Part shown: positions 1 through 7,432 of the stretch, one piece after another
Layout: each line of letters starts with the position of its first letter
Position numbering within the stretch: the stretch's first letter is position 1
Source: Chloroflexi bacterium UBA6019
Lineage (GTDB): Bacteria; Chloroflexota; Dormibacteria; Dormibacterales; Dormibacteraceae
Length of the DNA: 17,149 nt
NCBI GenBank assembly: GCA_002427995.1
Contig: DIZV01000175.1
Span: forward strand, 3,979 to 21,127
Direction: 5' to 3'
The notes under the pieces: model-generated
Seen by the model: only the letters and a program-made list of their open reading frames with translations
Told to the model about the DNA's origin: nothing
Databases searched by the model: none
Made by a program: the position numbers and the translations under genes

Positions 1-2841
1 TTCGGCGACCCGGTCACGATCCTCGGTGTCCGGACGGCGCGGCCCTCACCGCCCTCGGCCTCCCTGAGGCCTGCGGTCGCCCCGCCCGCGCAGCCGGTCC
101 GCCTGCCGATCGGGTCGTTCCTCGGCGCCCTGCCCTCTGCCCCCCTGGTCGGTCGCAAGGAGGAGGCGGAGCTGCTGAAGACCGAGGTGAACAATGCCGT
201 GGGCGGACTGGGCGGCCTGATCCTGCTCGCCGGCGAACCGGGGGCGGGGAAAACGCGACTCGCTCAGGAGGCGTTCCTAGATGCCCGCAATCACGGCTTC
301 GCTCTGGGCGTCGGATCGTGTCTCGAGAACCGCCGCGCCGTTCCCTATTACCCGTTCCTCGACGTCCTCGCCGCGCTCGCCACCGCCGCCACCAGCGCCG
401 GCCTCGACCCCTTTGCCGACCGGCCCCACCTGCGTCAACTGAGCGGCGGCAACGCGGTCGAACCAGGAGCCACGGCGGGGGGTCAGGCCGAGGAGGAGCG
501 CCTCCGCCGCGAGGTCGGCTCATTCGTGCTCGAGCTCGCCGCCGTGCAGCCGGTCGCCATCTTCCTCGACGATCTCCATTGGGCGGACGACTCGACGCTC
601 GAGCTCTTCCATCATCTCGCCCGCCGTTCCGGTGCCGACCGGGTGCTGCTCGCGGGCACCTATCGCGATGTGGAGGTCGGCCGCCAGCATCCACTCGAGC
701 GGGTGCTGCGTGAACTCCGCCACGAAGACGTGGCGAGGACCATCACGGTGCGCCGGCTGGTCGAGGCCGGCACCGCGGCGCTGGTCGCGGCAAGCTTCGG
801 TGAAGAGGAGATTTCGGCCGAGTTCGCCGGCCTCATCCACCGGCAGACCGACGGAAACCCGTTCTTCATCCAACAGGTTTGCCGGGCCCTGGTCGAGAGG
901 GGCGACATCTACCGCGAGGACGATCGCTGGGAGCGACGCAAGGTGGCGGAGATCGAGCTTCCGGAAAGCATCCGCTCGACCATCGGGGAACGCGTTTCAC
1001 GGCTGCCCGGACCGACCCAGGAGCTGCTCGCGACCGCCGCCGTCCTGGGTCAGCCCTTCCGCTTCCAGGACCTGCTGGCGATGTCCGCGGTGAGCGAGGA
1101 GGTCATCGACAGCGCTCTCGGCGAGGCGGCGGCGATCGGCCTTCTTCGTTCCGGCGACGGCGAGCTCTACTCGTTCGATCACGCCCTGACCCACCAGACA
1201 TTGCTCGCCGAGATCCCCCGGCGCCGGCACCGCCGCCTCCACGCCGAGGCGGCACGGGTTCTGGCGGAGACGGGCGGCGAGACCCGCGCCGCCGAGATCG
1301 CGCTCCACTTCATCGAGGGCGACGACCCCGCCGAGGCCGCCAGATGGTCCCTGACCGCGGCCGAGCAGGCGCGCCGGCTCTTCGCCCATCGGGAGGCTGA
1401 GCAGCACTACCGCAACGCTGCCGAGCTGGCTGCCGAGACCGGGGATGCGGGCCTCGAGGCGCGCGCGCTGGCCGGGTTGGGCGAGGCGGCGGCTGCGCTC
1501 GGCCAGTTGGATGAGGCGCTGGCCGCGCTGAATCGGGCGGCGGCCCATTTCCGTTCGGCCGGTGACTACGACACCGAGGCCAGGGTGCTGGCCGGCATCG
1601 CCCGGATCCATCGCGAATTGACGCTACCGCAGCCTGCGATCGGGCTGATCCGCGATTTCCTCGCCCGGTCGGAGGGCGCCGGGGACGAGGCCCTCGCCAC
1701 GGTCCTGGCGGCCCTCGGGCGCCTGCTCTGGGTGGCTGGGGATTACGACGGCATGGCCGAGCCGGCGCGCCGCGCCGCCACTCTCGCGACCGCCGCCGAA
1801 AACGTCGGCCTCAGGGTCGAGGCGGACCTGGTTCTCGCCCAGTCGCTGACCCGCGAGGGTGACCTTGAGGGCGCCCGGGACCTGCTGGCCAGGGCCTATC
1901 AGGACAGCTCCGGCACCGCCGACCTGGTCGACCGGGTCGCGATCACCAACAACCTGGCATTCGCTCACTTCCTGCTCGGCGACTTGAAGCAGAACCTGGT
2001 CTACCGGCAGCGCGCGCTGGAGCTGGCCGAACAGTTCGCCCACAGCGCCAGTCTTTGCTTCGCCGAGACGATGGTCGGCCAGGCGCTCGAGGTGCTCGGG
2101 CGGATGGATGCGGCCGAAGAGCACCTGGATCGCGCGGAGGCCATCCTGGGCGGTCTCGACCTGAACCGGGCCCGGAGTTACCTTCTGACTCAGCAGGCGC
2201 GTGTCCTGCTGGTCAGAGGCGACCTTGCGGGCGTCGACTCGCTCCTCGCCAGCGTCGACGCGGCGGTGGTCACCGCGGACCTGCAACTGCAGACCTGGAC
2301 GGCGGCGGTGCAGGGCGAGGCACTGACGCTCGGTGAACGCGCGGCGGAAGCGGAGCCAATGCTGCGGCGGCAAGTCGAGGTGTGCCGCCAGGCGCAGTAC
2401 CGCCTGACGAGCGTGCTGGTGCCCCTGGCCGCTGTGCTGGTTCAACTGGGGCGGCTGGCCGAAGCGGCCGAAGCCGCCTCGGAGGCGCTCAACCTGGCGC
2501 GGGTGGAACGGGACGGTTGGGTCCAGATGGAGGCCGGGCACGTTCTCGGGGTCGCGCTGGCCGAGCTTGGCCAACGGGCGGAAGCGGAGGCGGCCTTCGC
2601 CGAGGTCGAGTTGCGGGCGGCGCGGGCTCCCTACCCCTACCTCCTGGCACGGAACCGACTCGAATTGGCCCGTTCCCGGGCCGCTGGGGGCGATGTCGAA
2701 CAGGCCCGCGCGCTCGCTGGGCAGGCAGTCCGGGGCTTCGCCGATCTTGGCTCGGCACTCCTGCTCCGCCAGGCGGAGGCTCTCGTCGCTGAGCTCGGCG
2801 GGCCGGGAGCGAAGTCGCCCGAACCAACCGTGATCTTGTAA
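1..2841 (+). CDS. AAA-ATPase/TPR signalling protein, probably with an upstream nucleotide cyclase domain (5' partial)
   Basis: The reading frame is open from base 1, so the start lies outside the window; a GTG at 187 is internal because conserved AAA sequence precedes it. In-window residues 1-14 (FGDPVTILGVR) resemble the end of a class III adenylate/guanylate cyclase domain, where LKGF-x-x-PV is typical. A Pro/Ala-rich linker follows. An AAA_16-type ATPase module begins with PLVGRKEE (about residues 50-57), Walker A GEPGAGKT at 78-85 and Walker B VAIFLDDLHWAD at 185-196. From about residue 440 to the end the protein is Ala/Leu/Glu-rich helical repeats of TPR type. Such cyclase-AAA-TPR or STAND-like proteins are signal-responsive regulators, and the ligand is unknown. 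A weak GC hairpin (2844-2856) follows the TAA stop. The ATPase and TPR calls are secure; the cyclase part is inferred from a few residues. A kinase or HTH N-terminus is the alternative. Confidence 0.85.
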   Translation, partial: FGDPVTILGVRTARPSPPSASLRPAVAPPAQPVRLPIGSFLGALPSAPLVGRKEEAELLKTEVNNAVGGLGGLILLAGEPGAGKTRLAQEAFLDARNHGFALGVGSCLENRRAVPYYPFLDVLAALATAATSAGLDPFADRPHLRQLSGGNAVEPGATAGGQAEEERLRREVGSFVLELAAVQPVAIFLDDLHWADDSTLELFHHLARRSGADRVLLAGTYRDVEVGRQHPLERVLRELRHEDVARTITVRRLVEAGTAALVAASFGEEEISAEFAGLIHRQTDGNPFFIQQVCRALVERGDIYREDDRWERRKVAEIELPESIRSTIGERVSRLPGPTQELLATAAVLGQPFRFQDLLAMSAVSEEVIDSALGEAAAIGLLRSGDGELYSFDHALTHQTLLAEIPRRRHRRLHAEAARVLAETGGETRAAEIALHFIEGDDPAEAARWSLTAAEQARRLFAHREAEQHYRNAAELAAETGDAGLEARALAGLGEAAAALGQLDEALAALNRAAAHFRSAGDYDTEARVLAGIARIHRELTLPQPAIGLIRDFLARSEGAGDEALATVLAALGRLLWVAGDYDGMAEPARRAATLATAAENVGLRVEADLVLAQSLTREGDLEGARDLLARAYQDSSGTADLVDRVAITNNLAFAHFLLGDLKQNLVYRQRALELAEQFAHSASLCFAETMVGQALEVLGRMDAAEEHLDRAEAILGGLDLNRARSYLLTQQARVLLVRGDLAGVDSLLASVDAAVVTADLQLQTWTAAVQGEALTLGERAAEAEPMLRRQVEVCRQAQYRLTSVLVPLAAVLVQLGRLAEAAEAASEALNLARVERDGWVQMEAGHVLGVALAELGQRAEAEAAFAEVELRAARAPYPYLLARNRLELARSRAAGGDVEQARALAGQAVRGFADLGSALLLRQAEALVAELGGPGAKSPEPTVIL

Positions 2842-2913
2842 GCCCCGTCGGACGGGCCCGATCCAGGTCCCGGAGGCGGCGACTCCGCCGAGCTTCTCCA
2901 CGCCTAAGTTTGG

Positions 2914-2990
2914 TGGTAGCCCCGGCGGGATTCGAACCCGCGATCTCAGCCTTGAGAGGGCTGCGTCCTGGTCCACTAGACGACGGGGCC
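2914..2990 (-). tRNA. tRNA-Glu (anticodon CTC)
   Basis: Read on the minus strand this folds as a full cloverleaf. The acceptor arm is GGCCCCG with CGGGGCT, whose G1-U72 wobble is usual for bacterial tRNA-Glu. The anticodon stem is CAGCC/GGCTG with loop CTCTCAA, giving anticodon CTC for GAG codons. The T arm is GCGGG-TTCGAAT-CCCGC. The discriminator is A and the CCA end is encoded (2914-2916). A TAAACT -10-like box lies on the same strand at 3043-3038, about 48 bases upstream, with no good -35. Confidence 0.95.
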
Positions 2991-3074
2991 ATCGCCTCTC
3001 GCGCGCGAAGCGGGCGCCGCAGAGGAACCGAATAGAGAGTTTACCCGCCCGGCCCTCCCGATCATCCGGAGTGA

Positions 3075-3389
3075 CGCGTTGACAGCTTCGCGGCGCCACC
3101 GGATACCTGCCGCGAACACGGTACGGGCGTCTGGAACGATTACTCCGACACCCTCGTGGCGAGTCTGGGCACGGTCCAGGGATCGTTCAGCGAGACCTTC
3201 ACCGAGGACAGCATCGGCAATTTGAGTGGGACCGAGATGTTCCAGTCCAATGCGGGCAGCATCAGCCAGTCCTACGCGTTCAGCACTATCACCGGTTGGG
3301 CGGTGACGGTCAGCGCGACCCGCGACCTATCCTTCCTGACAAGCAGCACCGCCGGACAGTGCTACACCGGGCAGTTCCCGCGCCCGTAA
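3075..3389 (+). pseudogene. Start-less fragment of a secreted beta-rich protein gene
   Basis: The frame is open from just after a TGA at 3072 to TAA at 3387. The translation is Ser/Thr/Gly-rich with stretches such as GSFSETFTEDSIGNLSGTE, looks like an extracytoplasmic beta-sheet protein, and is quite unlike the Arg/Pro-rich shadow frames of this GC-rich DNA. The only start-type codon in the first part is GTG at 3156 (giving 77 aa) and it has no Shine-Dalgarno. Protein-like sequence continues upstream of it (DTCREHGTGVWNDYSD), including a Cys that could pair with the only other one (GQCYTG). No signal peptide is encoded in any frame just upstream. I read it as a 5'-truncated remnant. A short live gene is possible, since TTGACA (3079-3084) with GATACC 17 bases on could serve as a promoter. 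The family is not recognised. Confidence 0.45.
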
Positions 3390-3396
3390 AGTGACA

Positions 3397-3429
3397 TGAC
3401 GCCGGGCGCGGTCGTCCCGCTCGGCGTCA
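3397..3429 (+). terminator. GC-rich hairpin after the secreted-protein fragment
   Basis: TGACGCCG at 3397-3404 pairs perfectly with CGGCGTCA at 3422-3429. An inner GCGG/CCGC stem closes a five-base loop. The hairpin starts eight bases after the TAA of the fragment. No T-tract follows, so it is at best a weak intrinsic terminator. Its symmetry means it could also act against transcription coming from tRNA-Val on the other strand. Confidence 0.4.
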
Positions 3430-3507
3430 CGACCTTTGGCAGCCGACACGGGGCTAGCTGGCGGTTCCCCGAACGGAGTCAATCGCCAACTGAATAGGCG
3501 GCGGACT

Positions 3508-3582
3508 TGGTGGGCGGCGCTGGGATTGAACCAGCGACCTCTTGCGTGTGAAGCAAGCGCTCTCCCGCTGAGCTAGCCGCCC
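3508..3582 (-). tRNA. tRNA-Val (anticodon CAC)
   Basis: On the minus strand the acceptor arm GGGCGGC pairs with GCCGCCC. The anticodon stem CTTGC/GCAAG carries loop TTCACAC, giving anticodon CAC for GTG codons. The T arm is GCTGG-TTCAATC-CCAGC. The discriminator is A and CCA is encoded (3508-3510). All arms pair fully. Confidence 0.96.
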
Positions 3583-3593
3583 GCGCCGCGGAC

Positions 3594-3599
3594 ATTCTA
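3594..3599 (-). promoter_or_regulatory. -10 box of the tRNA-Val promoter
   Basis: TAGAAT on the minus strand ends 11 bases before the tRNA 5' end, which would give a leader of only about 4-5 bases. It is one of the few AT-rich hexamers in the area. No convincing -35 is seen 16-18 bases upstream. Confidence 0.45.
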
Positions 3600-3630
3600 C
3601 CGAGCGACCTCCGGCGGACCGGGCACCTCC

Positions 3631-3636
3631 TAACAT
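3631..3636 (+). promoter_or_regulatory. -10 box for a leaderless start of the MoxR operon
   Basis: TAACAT fits the TAnnnT pattern and is separated by exactly seven bases from the ATG at 3644, so transcription would begin at or next to the start codon. There is no Shine-Dalgarno between them and no clear -35. Confidence 0.5.
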
Positions 3637-3643
3637 CTCCGCC

Positions 3644-4486
3644 ATGGCCGTCCCGGCGCCCGCACTGCGCCTTCGCCCGCTGACGCTGATGGACGTTCTT
3701 GACGAGAGCTTCCGGCTCTACCGGGCGAACTTTCCGCTCCTGGCCGGGCTGGCGGTCGGCCTCGCCATCCCGGTGCTCGCGATCAACCTGGTGTCCGGCA
3801 GCGCCGGCGTCTTGAGCTCCTACTACCAGGTGGTCACCTCCCCGCTCACCGCCACCCCTCCCGACCTGACCTTGAGCAACCCCTTCGCCGCCCTGCTCCA
3901 GTACCCCGTCGCGCTGGCGCTGATCCCGTTCCAGACCGGCGCGCTCTTCGCGGCCGCCGCTGCGATCGTTCTCGGTACCCCGGTGACCATCGCCTCCGCG
4001 CTCCGTGCCGTCCTCCGGCGCTACTGGGCGGTGTGGGCGCTGAGCATCTTCTATGGCCTGGCCGGATTCACCCTGCTCTGCCCTCCGCTCGGGCTCTGGC
4101 TGCTGACCCGGCTCTCGATGCTGATGCCCGTCTTCTTCACCGAGCAGGCGCCGATCGGCACCACCGTCGAGCGCAGCTGGCGGCTCACCGACCGCGCGTT
4201 CTGGCGCACCTTCGGCGTCCTCTTCCTCTCGCTCCTCCTCGGCTATGCGTTGCAGACGGCGCTGGCAACCGTCTTCCTGGCCCTGGCCGGCGTCTTTCCC
4301 GGGCTGCCGATGGTTGTCCGCGTGGGGCTGATCCTCTCCCTCGCCTCGCTGATGACGCAGCTGGTGCAGCCCCTCTTCGCCCTGGCGGTGACACTGCTCT
4401 ACTTCGATTTCCGGGTCCGGCGGGAGGCCTTCGACCTCGAGATCATGGCCTACCAGCTCGCGCTGGCCCGGGGAACCCCGAGCTGA
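3644..4486 (+). CDS. Polytopic membrane protein resembling the GDPD membrane domain (first gene of the MoxR operon)
   Basis: A 280-aa integral membrane protein. The N-terminus LRPLTLMDVLDESFRLYRAN is the signature of the family often annotated as glycerophosphoryl diester phosphodiesterase membrane domain; no phosphodiesterase catalytic domain is present. I count about five to six hydrophobic segments (near residues 27-50, 78-110, 125-150, 180-205, 210-228 and 235-262). The ATG at 3644 lies just after a -10-like TAACAT and has no Shine-Dalgarno, suggesting a leaderless mRNA. Its TGA is followed by a tight series of overlapping genes. From memory the mycobacterial cluster Rv3689-Rv3695 begins with a similar protein. 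It is probably a structural or scaffold membrane component of the MoxR system; the biochemical role is unknown. Confidence 0.85.
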   Translation: MAVPAPALRLRPLTLMDVLDESFRLYRANFPLLAGLAVGLAIPVLAINLVSGSAGVLSSYYQVVTSPLTATPPDLTLSNPFAALLQYPVALALIPFQTGALFAAAAAIVLGTPVTIASALRAVLRRYWAVWALSIFYGLAGFTLLCPPLGLWLLTRLSMLMPVFFTEQAPIGTTVERSWRLTDRAFWRTFGVLFLSLLLGYALQTALATVFLALAGVFPGLPMVVRVGLILSLASLMTQLVQPLFALAVTLLYFDFRVRREAFDLEIMAYQLALARGTPS

Positions 4487-5388
4487 CTCGGCACCGCCTC
4501 GCCCTGCTCGGCGCTCTCTTGGCGCTCTTCGCGTCGCTGCTCGCCGCCGCGCCCGCGAGCGCCGTGGACCGCTCCTACGTCAGCGCCATCGAGCAGGCCC
4601 GCTCCTACGTCAAGGAAGGGCTGGGAGGCCGCTCGGACGCCGCCCGGCAGGCGCTGGCGGTGCTCCAGCCCGCGGTCGGCGTCAGCCAGCCCGAAATTCT
4701 GGCCGACCTCCACCGCGACCCGCCCGACTACGCCGACGCCGATCTGCGCCTCGCGGCGGTCTCCGCCGCGCTCGGCCAGCCCGGGGAGGTCGCCAACCCG
4801 CGCCAGGCCGCGGCGGACCTGCACCGCCTCCTCAGCCAGTCGCGCTATTCAAGCCTGCACGACCAGGACTCGCTCTGGAACCGGTTCTGGAACTGGGTCG
4901 TGATCAAGCTCTTGGAATGGCTGTCGAATCTCCAGCTGAACGCCGTCCCCTCCTCCTCCTGGTTCGGCCTGCTGGCGATCGCCTCCCTCTTCGCCGCCGC
5001 GGTCGCGCTCCTCATCCTGCGGACCGGCTGGACCCGGGCGGGCCGCGCCCTGGAAGCCGCCCAGGCAGCTCGGTCCGAGCGATCGATCGACCGCTTCGCC
5101 GTCGCCGACGCCGCCGCCGCGCGAGGGGATTACGCGGCCGCGCTCCGCTCGCTCGTCGCCGGTGTCGCGACCGCGGTCAGCGGGCGCCCTTACTGGGATC
5201 AGAGCCCGCTCACCGTCCGCGAGCTCTTCCGCTCCAGCGGCCGGCTGGAACAGCTGCGGCCGCTGCTGGTCGACTTCGAGCTGGCGGTTTACGGCAAGCG
5301 ACCGGTCGACCAGGCCGCCTATCAGCGGGCGGCTCGGCTGGCCGAGACCTTCCGCCTCCCGGCTGCGACGCCCGAGGCGGCGGCGTGA
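4483..5388 (+). CDS. DUF4129-domain membrane protein, apparent CTG start
   Basis: About 301 aa. The N-terminus reads LTRHRLALLGALLALFASLL then an Ala-rich region ending ASA-V, a good signal peptide. A charged extracytoplasmic region follows. One membrane segment (WFGLLAIASLFAAAVALLIL) lies near residues 161-180. The C-terminal cytoplasmic DUF4129 region has LTVRELFRSSGRLEQL and FELAVYGKRPVDQAAYQRA. Start choice: in this frame there is no ATG, GTG or TTG between a GTG at 4033, deep inside the previous gene, and a TTG at 4519 that would remove the positive n-region of the signal. The CTG at 4483 overlaps the preceding TGA as CTGA, matching the NTGA overlaps at the next junctions, so I prefer it. 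DUF4129 proteins accompany MoxR, DUF4350 and DUF58 genes; the molecular role is not established. Confidence 0.8.
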   Translation: MTRHRLALLGALLALFASLLAAAPASAVDRSYVSAIEQARSYVKEGLGGRSDAARQALAVLQPAVGVSQPEILADLHRDPPDYADADLRLAAVSAALGQPGEVANPRQAAADLHRLLSQSRYSSLHDQDSLWNRFWNWVVIKLLEWLSNLQLNAVPSSSWFGLLAIASLFAAAVALLILRTGWTRAGRALEAAQAARSERSIDRFAVADAAAARGDYAAALRSLVAGVATAVSGRPYWDQSPLTVRELFRSSGRLEQLRPLLVDFELAVYGKRPVDQAAYQRAARLAETFRLPAATPEAAA

Positions 5389-6488
5389 AGGGAAGCCCCG
5401 GCTGGCTCCTCCTCCTCCTGCTGCTGGCCGTGGCGTCGGTGCTGATCCTGGTCCAGAACGGGAGCCAACAGGATTCGCCCCTGCACAGCTCCCTCAGCGA
5501 TGGGCCCAACGGCACCTCCGCCCTGAGCCAGTACGCCGCGACCCTCGGCCACCCGGTGCAGACCGTCGGGCTGAACTTCGCCCTCCCCACCCCGCCGGCG
5601 ACGCTCTTCGTCTTCAACCCGAGCCAGGTGACCGCCGCGGACACCACCGAGCTCGACCGCTGGGTGCGCGCCGGCGGAACCCTGGTCTACGCCGACGACT
5701 CGCTCAACAGCCGCCTCGCCCTTGCCTTCGACCTCCACCGGGGCAACCCGGTGGCGGCCACCGGGACGCCCGCCACACCGGCCTTTGCCGGCGTGCGCAG
5801 GCTGACCGGTGGCTCCTACGCCGCGCCCTACCGGGCGACCCCGGCCCAGGCGGTCCTCTTCCGCTCCGGCGGCGGCGCGGCGCTGGTGCTGGAGGAGACC
5901 CTCAACGAGGGGCGGGTCATCGCGATCGCCGCGCCGGAGGTGCTCTGCAACGGCTGGCTGGAGTTCGCCGACAACGGCCGCTTCGCCGCCGACCTGCTCT
6001 CGCTGACCCCGGGCCCGGTGGTCTTCGACGAGTACCACCACGGCCTCGGCGCAGCCGGCGCGGGCGGCGACTGGACCGGTGGGCCGCTCGGCATCGGCCT
6101 GCTCTGGGCGGTCCTGGCGATCTTCCTCGGGCTGCTCCTCCGCGGCCGTGCCTTCGGGCCCCGCATCCGGCTCAGCCGACCCTTCGGGCGGTCCGCGGCG
6201 GAGTACGCGGGAGCGGTCGGCCACCTCCTCCACCAGGCGGGTGGCCGCGGCGTCGTGCTGCGCGTCCTCTCCGAGGCGACCCGGCGCTCGCTCGCCGCCC
6301 GGCTGGGCCTCGCCGGCGACGTGCCCCTCGCCCGCCTCGACGAGGTGATGGCGCGGCGCGCGCCGGAGGTCGCCGAGAGCTACCGGGAGGCGCAGGCGGA
6401 GGCGGCAGCCGGCGGCCGGTCGGAGCAGGCGCTGCTGGCGGCGGCGCGGCGGCTCCACGACCTCGCCTACCCTTTGGCGCGCAGATGA
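5385..6488 (+). CDS. DUF4350-domain membrane protein
   Basis: 367 aa. An N-terminal membrane anchor (about residues 7-24, WLLLLLLLAVASVLILV) is followed by an extracytoplasmic domain containing the DUF4350-type segment (LDRWVRAGGTLVYADD) and VFDEYHHG near 212-219. A second membrane helix lies near 232-252 (IGLLWAVLAIFLGLLL), then a helical cytoplasmic tail. The GTG at 5385 overlaps the TGA of the previous gene as GTGA. Starts further upstream in the same frame would lie inside DUF4129 coding sequence. DUF4350 resembles a GATase-like fold in which the Asp/Glu pocket is not catalytic as far as known. It sits between DUF4129 and MoxR as in related actinobacterial clusters. Confidence 0.86.
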   Translation: MKGSPGWLLLLLLLAVASVLILVQNGSQQDSPLHSSLSDGPNGTSALSQYAATLGHPVQTVGLNFALPTPPATLFVFNPSQVTAADTTELDRWVRAGGTLVYADDSLNSRLALAFDLHRGNPVAATGTPATPAFAGVRRLTGGSYAAPYRATPAQAVLFRSGGGAALVLEETLNEGRVIAIAAPEVLCNGWLEFADNGRFAADLLSLTPGPVVFDEYHHGLGAAGAGGDWTGGPLGIGLLWAVLAIFLGLLLRGRAFGPRIRLSRPFGRSAAEYAGAVGHLLHQAGGRGVVLRVLSEATRRSLAARLGLAGDVPLARLDEVMARRAPEVAESYREAQAEAAAGGRSEQALLAAARRLHDLAYPLARR

Positions 6489-7432
6489 CCGCAACCGAGT
6501 TCTACCAGCAACTCCGAACCGAGGTCGCCAAGGCCGTCGTCGGCCAGGAGGAGGCGGTCCGCCTCTGCGGACTGGCCCTCGCCGTCGGCGGCCATGTCCT
6601 GCTTGAAGGGGTGCCGGGCGTCGCCAAGACGCTCCTCGCCAAGTCGCTGGCCCGCGCCCTCGACGTCGACTTCGGGCGGGTCCAGTTCACACCCGACCTG
6701 CTGCCCTCGGACATCGTCGGGACGGCGATCTACGACCTCCAGACCCGCGAGTTCCGGACCCGCAAGGGCCCCGTCTTCACCAACGTGCTGCTGGCCGACG
6801 AGATCAACCGCGCGCCGGCCAAGGTCCAGTCGGCGCTGCTGGAGGCGATGGAGGAGCACGGCGTGACGATGGAGGGCAAGCAGACCCAACTCCCGGACCC
6901 CTTCCTGGTCCTCGCCACCCAGAATCCAATCGAGTACGAGGGCACCTACCCGCTGCCGGAAGCCCAGCAGGACCGTTTCCTCTTCAAGGTCGTGCTCGAC
7001 TATCCCACCGCCGAGGAGGAGGTCGAGGTGCTTCGCCGCTGGGACTCGGGGATCGAGCTGCGCGACCCCGTCCAGGCCGGGGTCACCGCCTCCCTGAGCG
7101 CCACCTTCCTGGCTGAAGTCCGCGCCGAGGTGACCCGGGTCACCTTTTCCGATGAGCTCAAGCGCTACGTCGTCGACCTCGCCGTCGCGACCCGCCACGC
7201 CCCCGAGCTGACGCTCGGCGCGAGCACCCGCGGCGAGGTCCTGCTGCTGCTCGCGGCCAAGGCGGCGGCGGCCTTCGAAGGCCGCGACTTCGCCACCCCC
7301 GACGACATCAAGGGCGTGCTCCGGCCGACCTTCCGCCACCGCCTCCTGCTCCGGCCCGAGGCGGAGGTCGCGGGCCACACCTCCGACAGCGTGCTCGACG
7401 GCGTCGTGGCCCAGGTCACCCCGCCACGCTGA
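6485..7432 (+). CDS. MoxR-family AAA+ ATPase
   Basis: 315 aa, the usual length for MoxR proteins. Walker A GVPGVAKT is at residues 42-49 (the Ala before Lys is normal in this family). Walker B VLLADE is at 101-106, followed by INRAPAKVQSALLEAMEE. Sensor 1 is ATQNPIE with Asn147, and the arginine-finger region is PLPEAQQDRF. The C-terminal helical lid domain runs from about 230. MoxR ATPases are thought to act as chaperones that activate or mature partners together with vWA proteins; the DUF58 protein encoded next is the expected partner. The ATG at 6485 overlaps the preceding TGA as ATGA, and its own TGA overlaps a possible CTG start of DUF58. Confidence 0.97.
   Translation: MTATEFYQQLRTEVAKAVVGQEEAVRLCGLALAVGGHVLLEGVPGVAKTLLAKSLARALDVDFGRVQFTPDLLPSDIVGTAIYDLQTREFRTRKGPVFTNVLLADEINRAPAKVQSALLEAMEEHGVTMEGKQTQLPDPFLVLATQNPIEYEGTYPLPEAQQDRFLFKVVLDYPTAEEEVEVLRRWDSGIELRDPVQAGVTASLSATFLAEVRAEVTRVTFSDELKRYVVDLAVATRHAPELTLGASTRGEVLLLLAAKAAAAFEGRDFATPDDIKGVLRPTFRHRLLLRPEAEVAGHTSDSVLDGVVAQVTPPR

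Noticed and set aside
2844..2856. CCCGT/ACGGG hairpin after the AAA/TPR gene as a terminator
   Set aside because: The stem has only five base pairs with a three-base loop and no T-tract; such structures are expected by chance at this GC content.
1624..3099. 491-codon open frame on the minus strand
   Set aside because: It is antisense to the AAA/TPR gene and runs through tRNA-Glu. It is Arg/Gly/Pro-rich low-complexity sequence typical of shadow frames at high GC.
3454..3645. 63-codon minus-strand frame over tRNA-Val
   Set aside because: It is a translation of the tRNA gene itself (the RLAQRESACFTRKRSLVQSQ-type peptide commonly produced by tRNA sequence).
4033..4482. Upstream extension of the DUF4129 frame to a GTG at 4033
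   Set aside because: It lies wholly inside the first membrane protein gene and its translation is Arg/Pro-rich shadow sequence. The signal peptide begins only at 4483.
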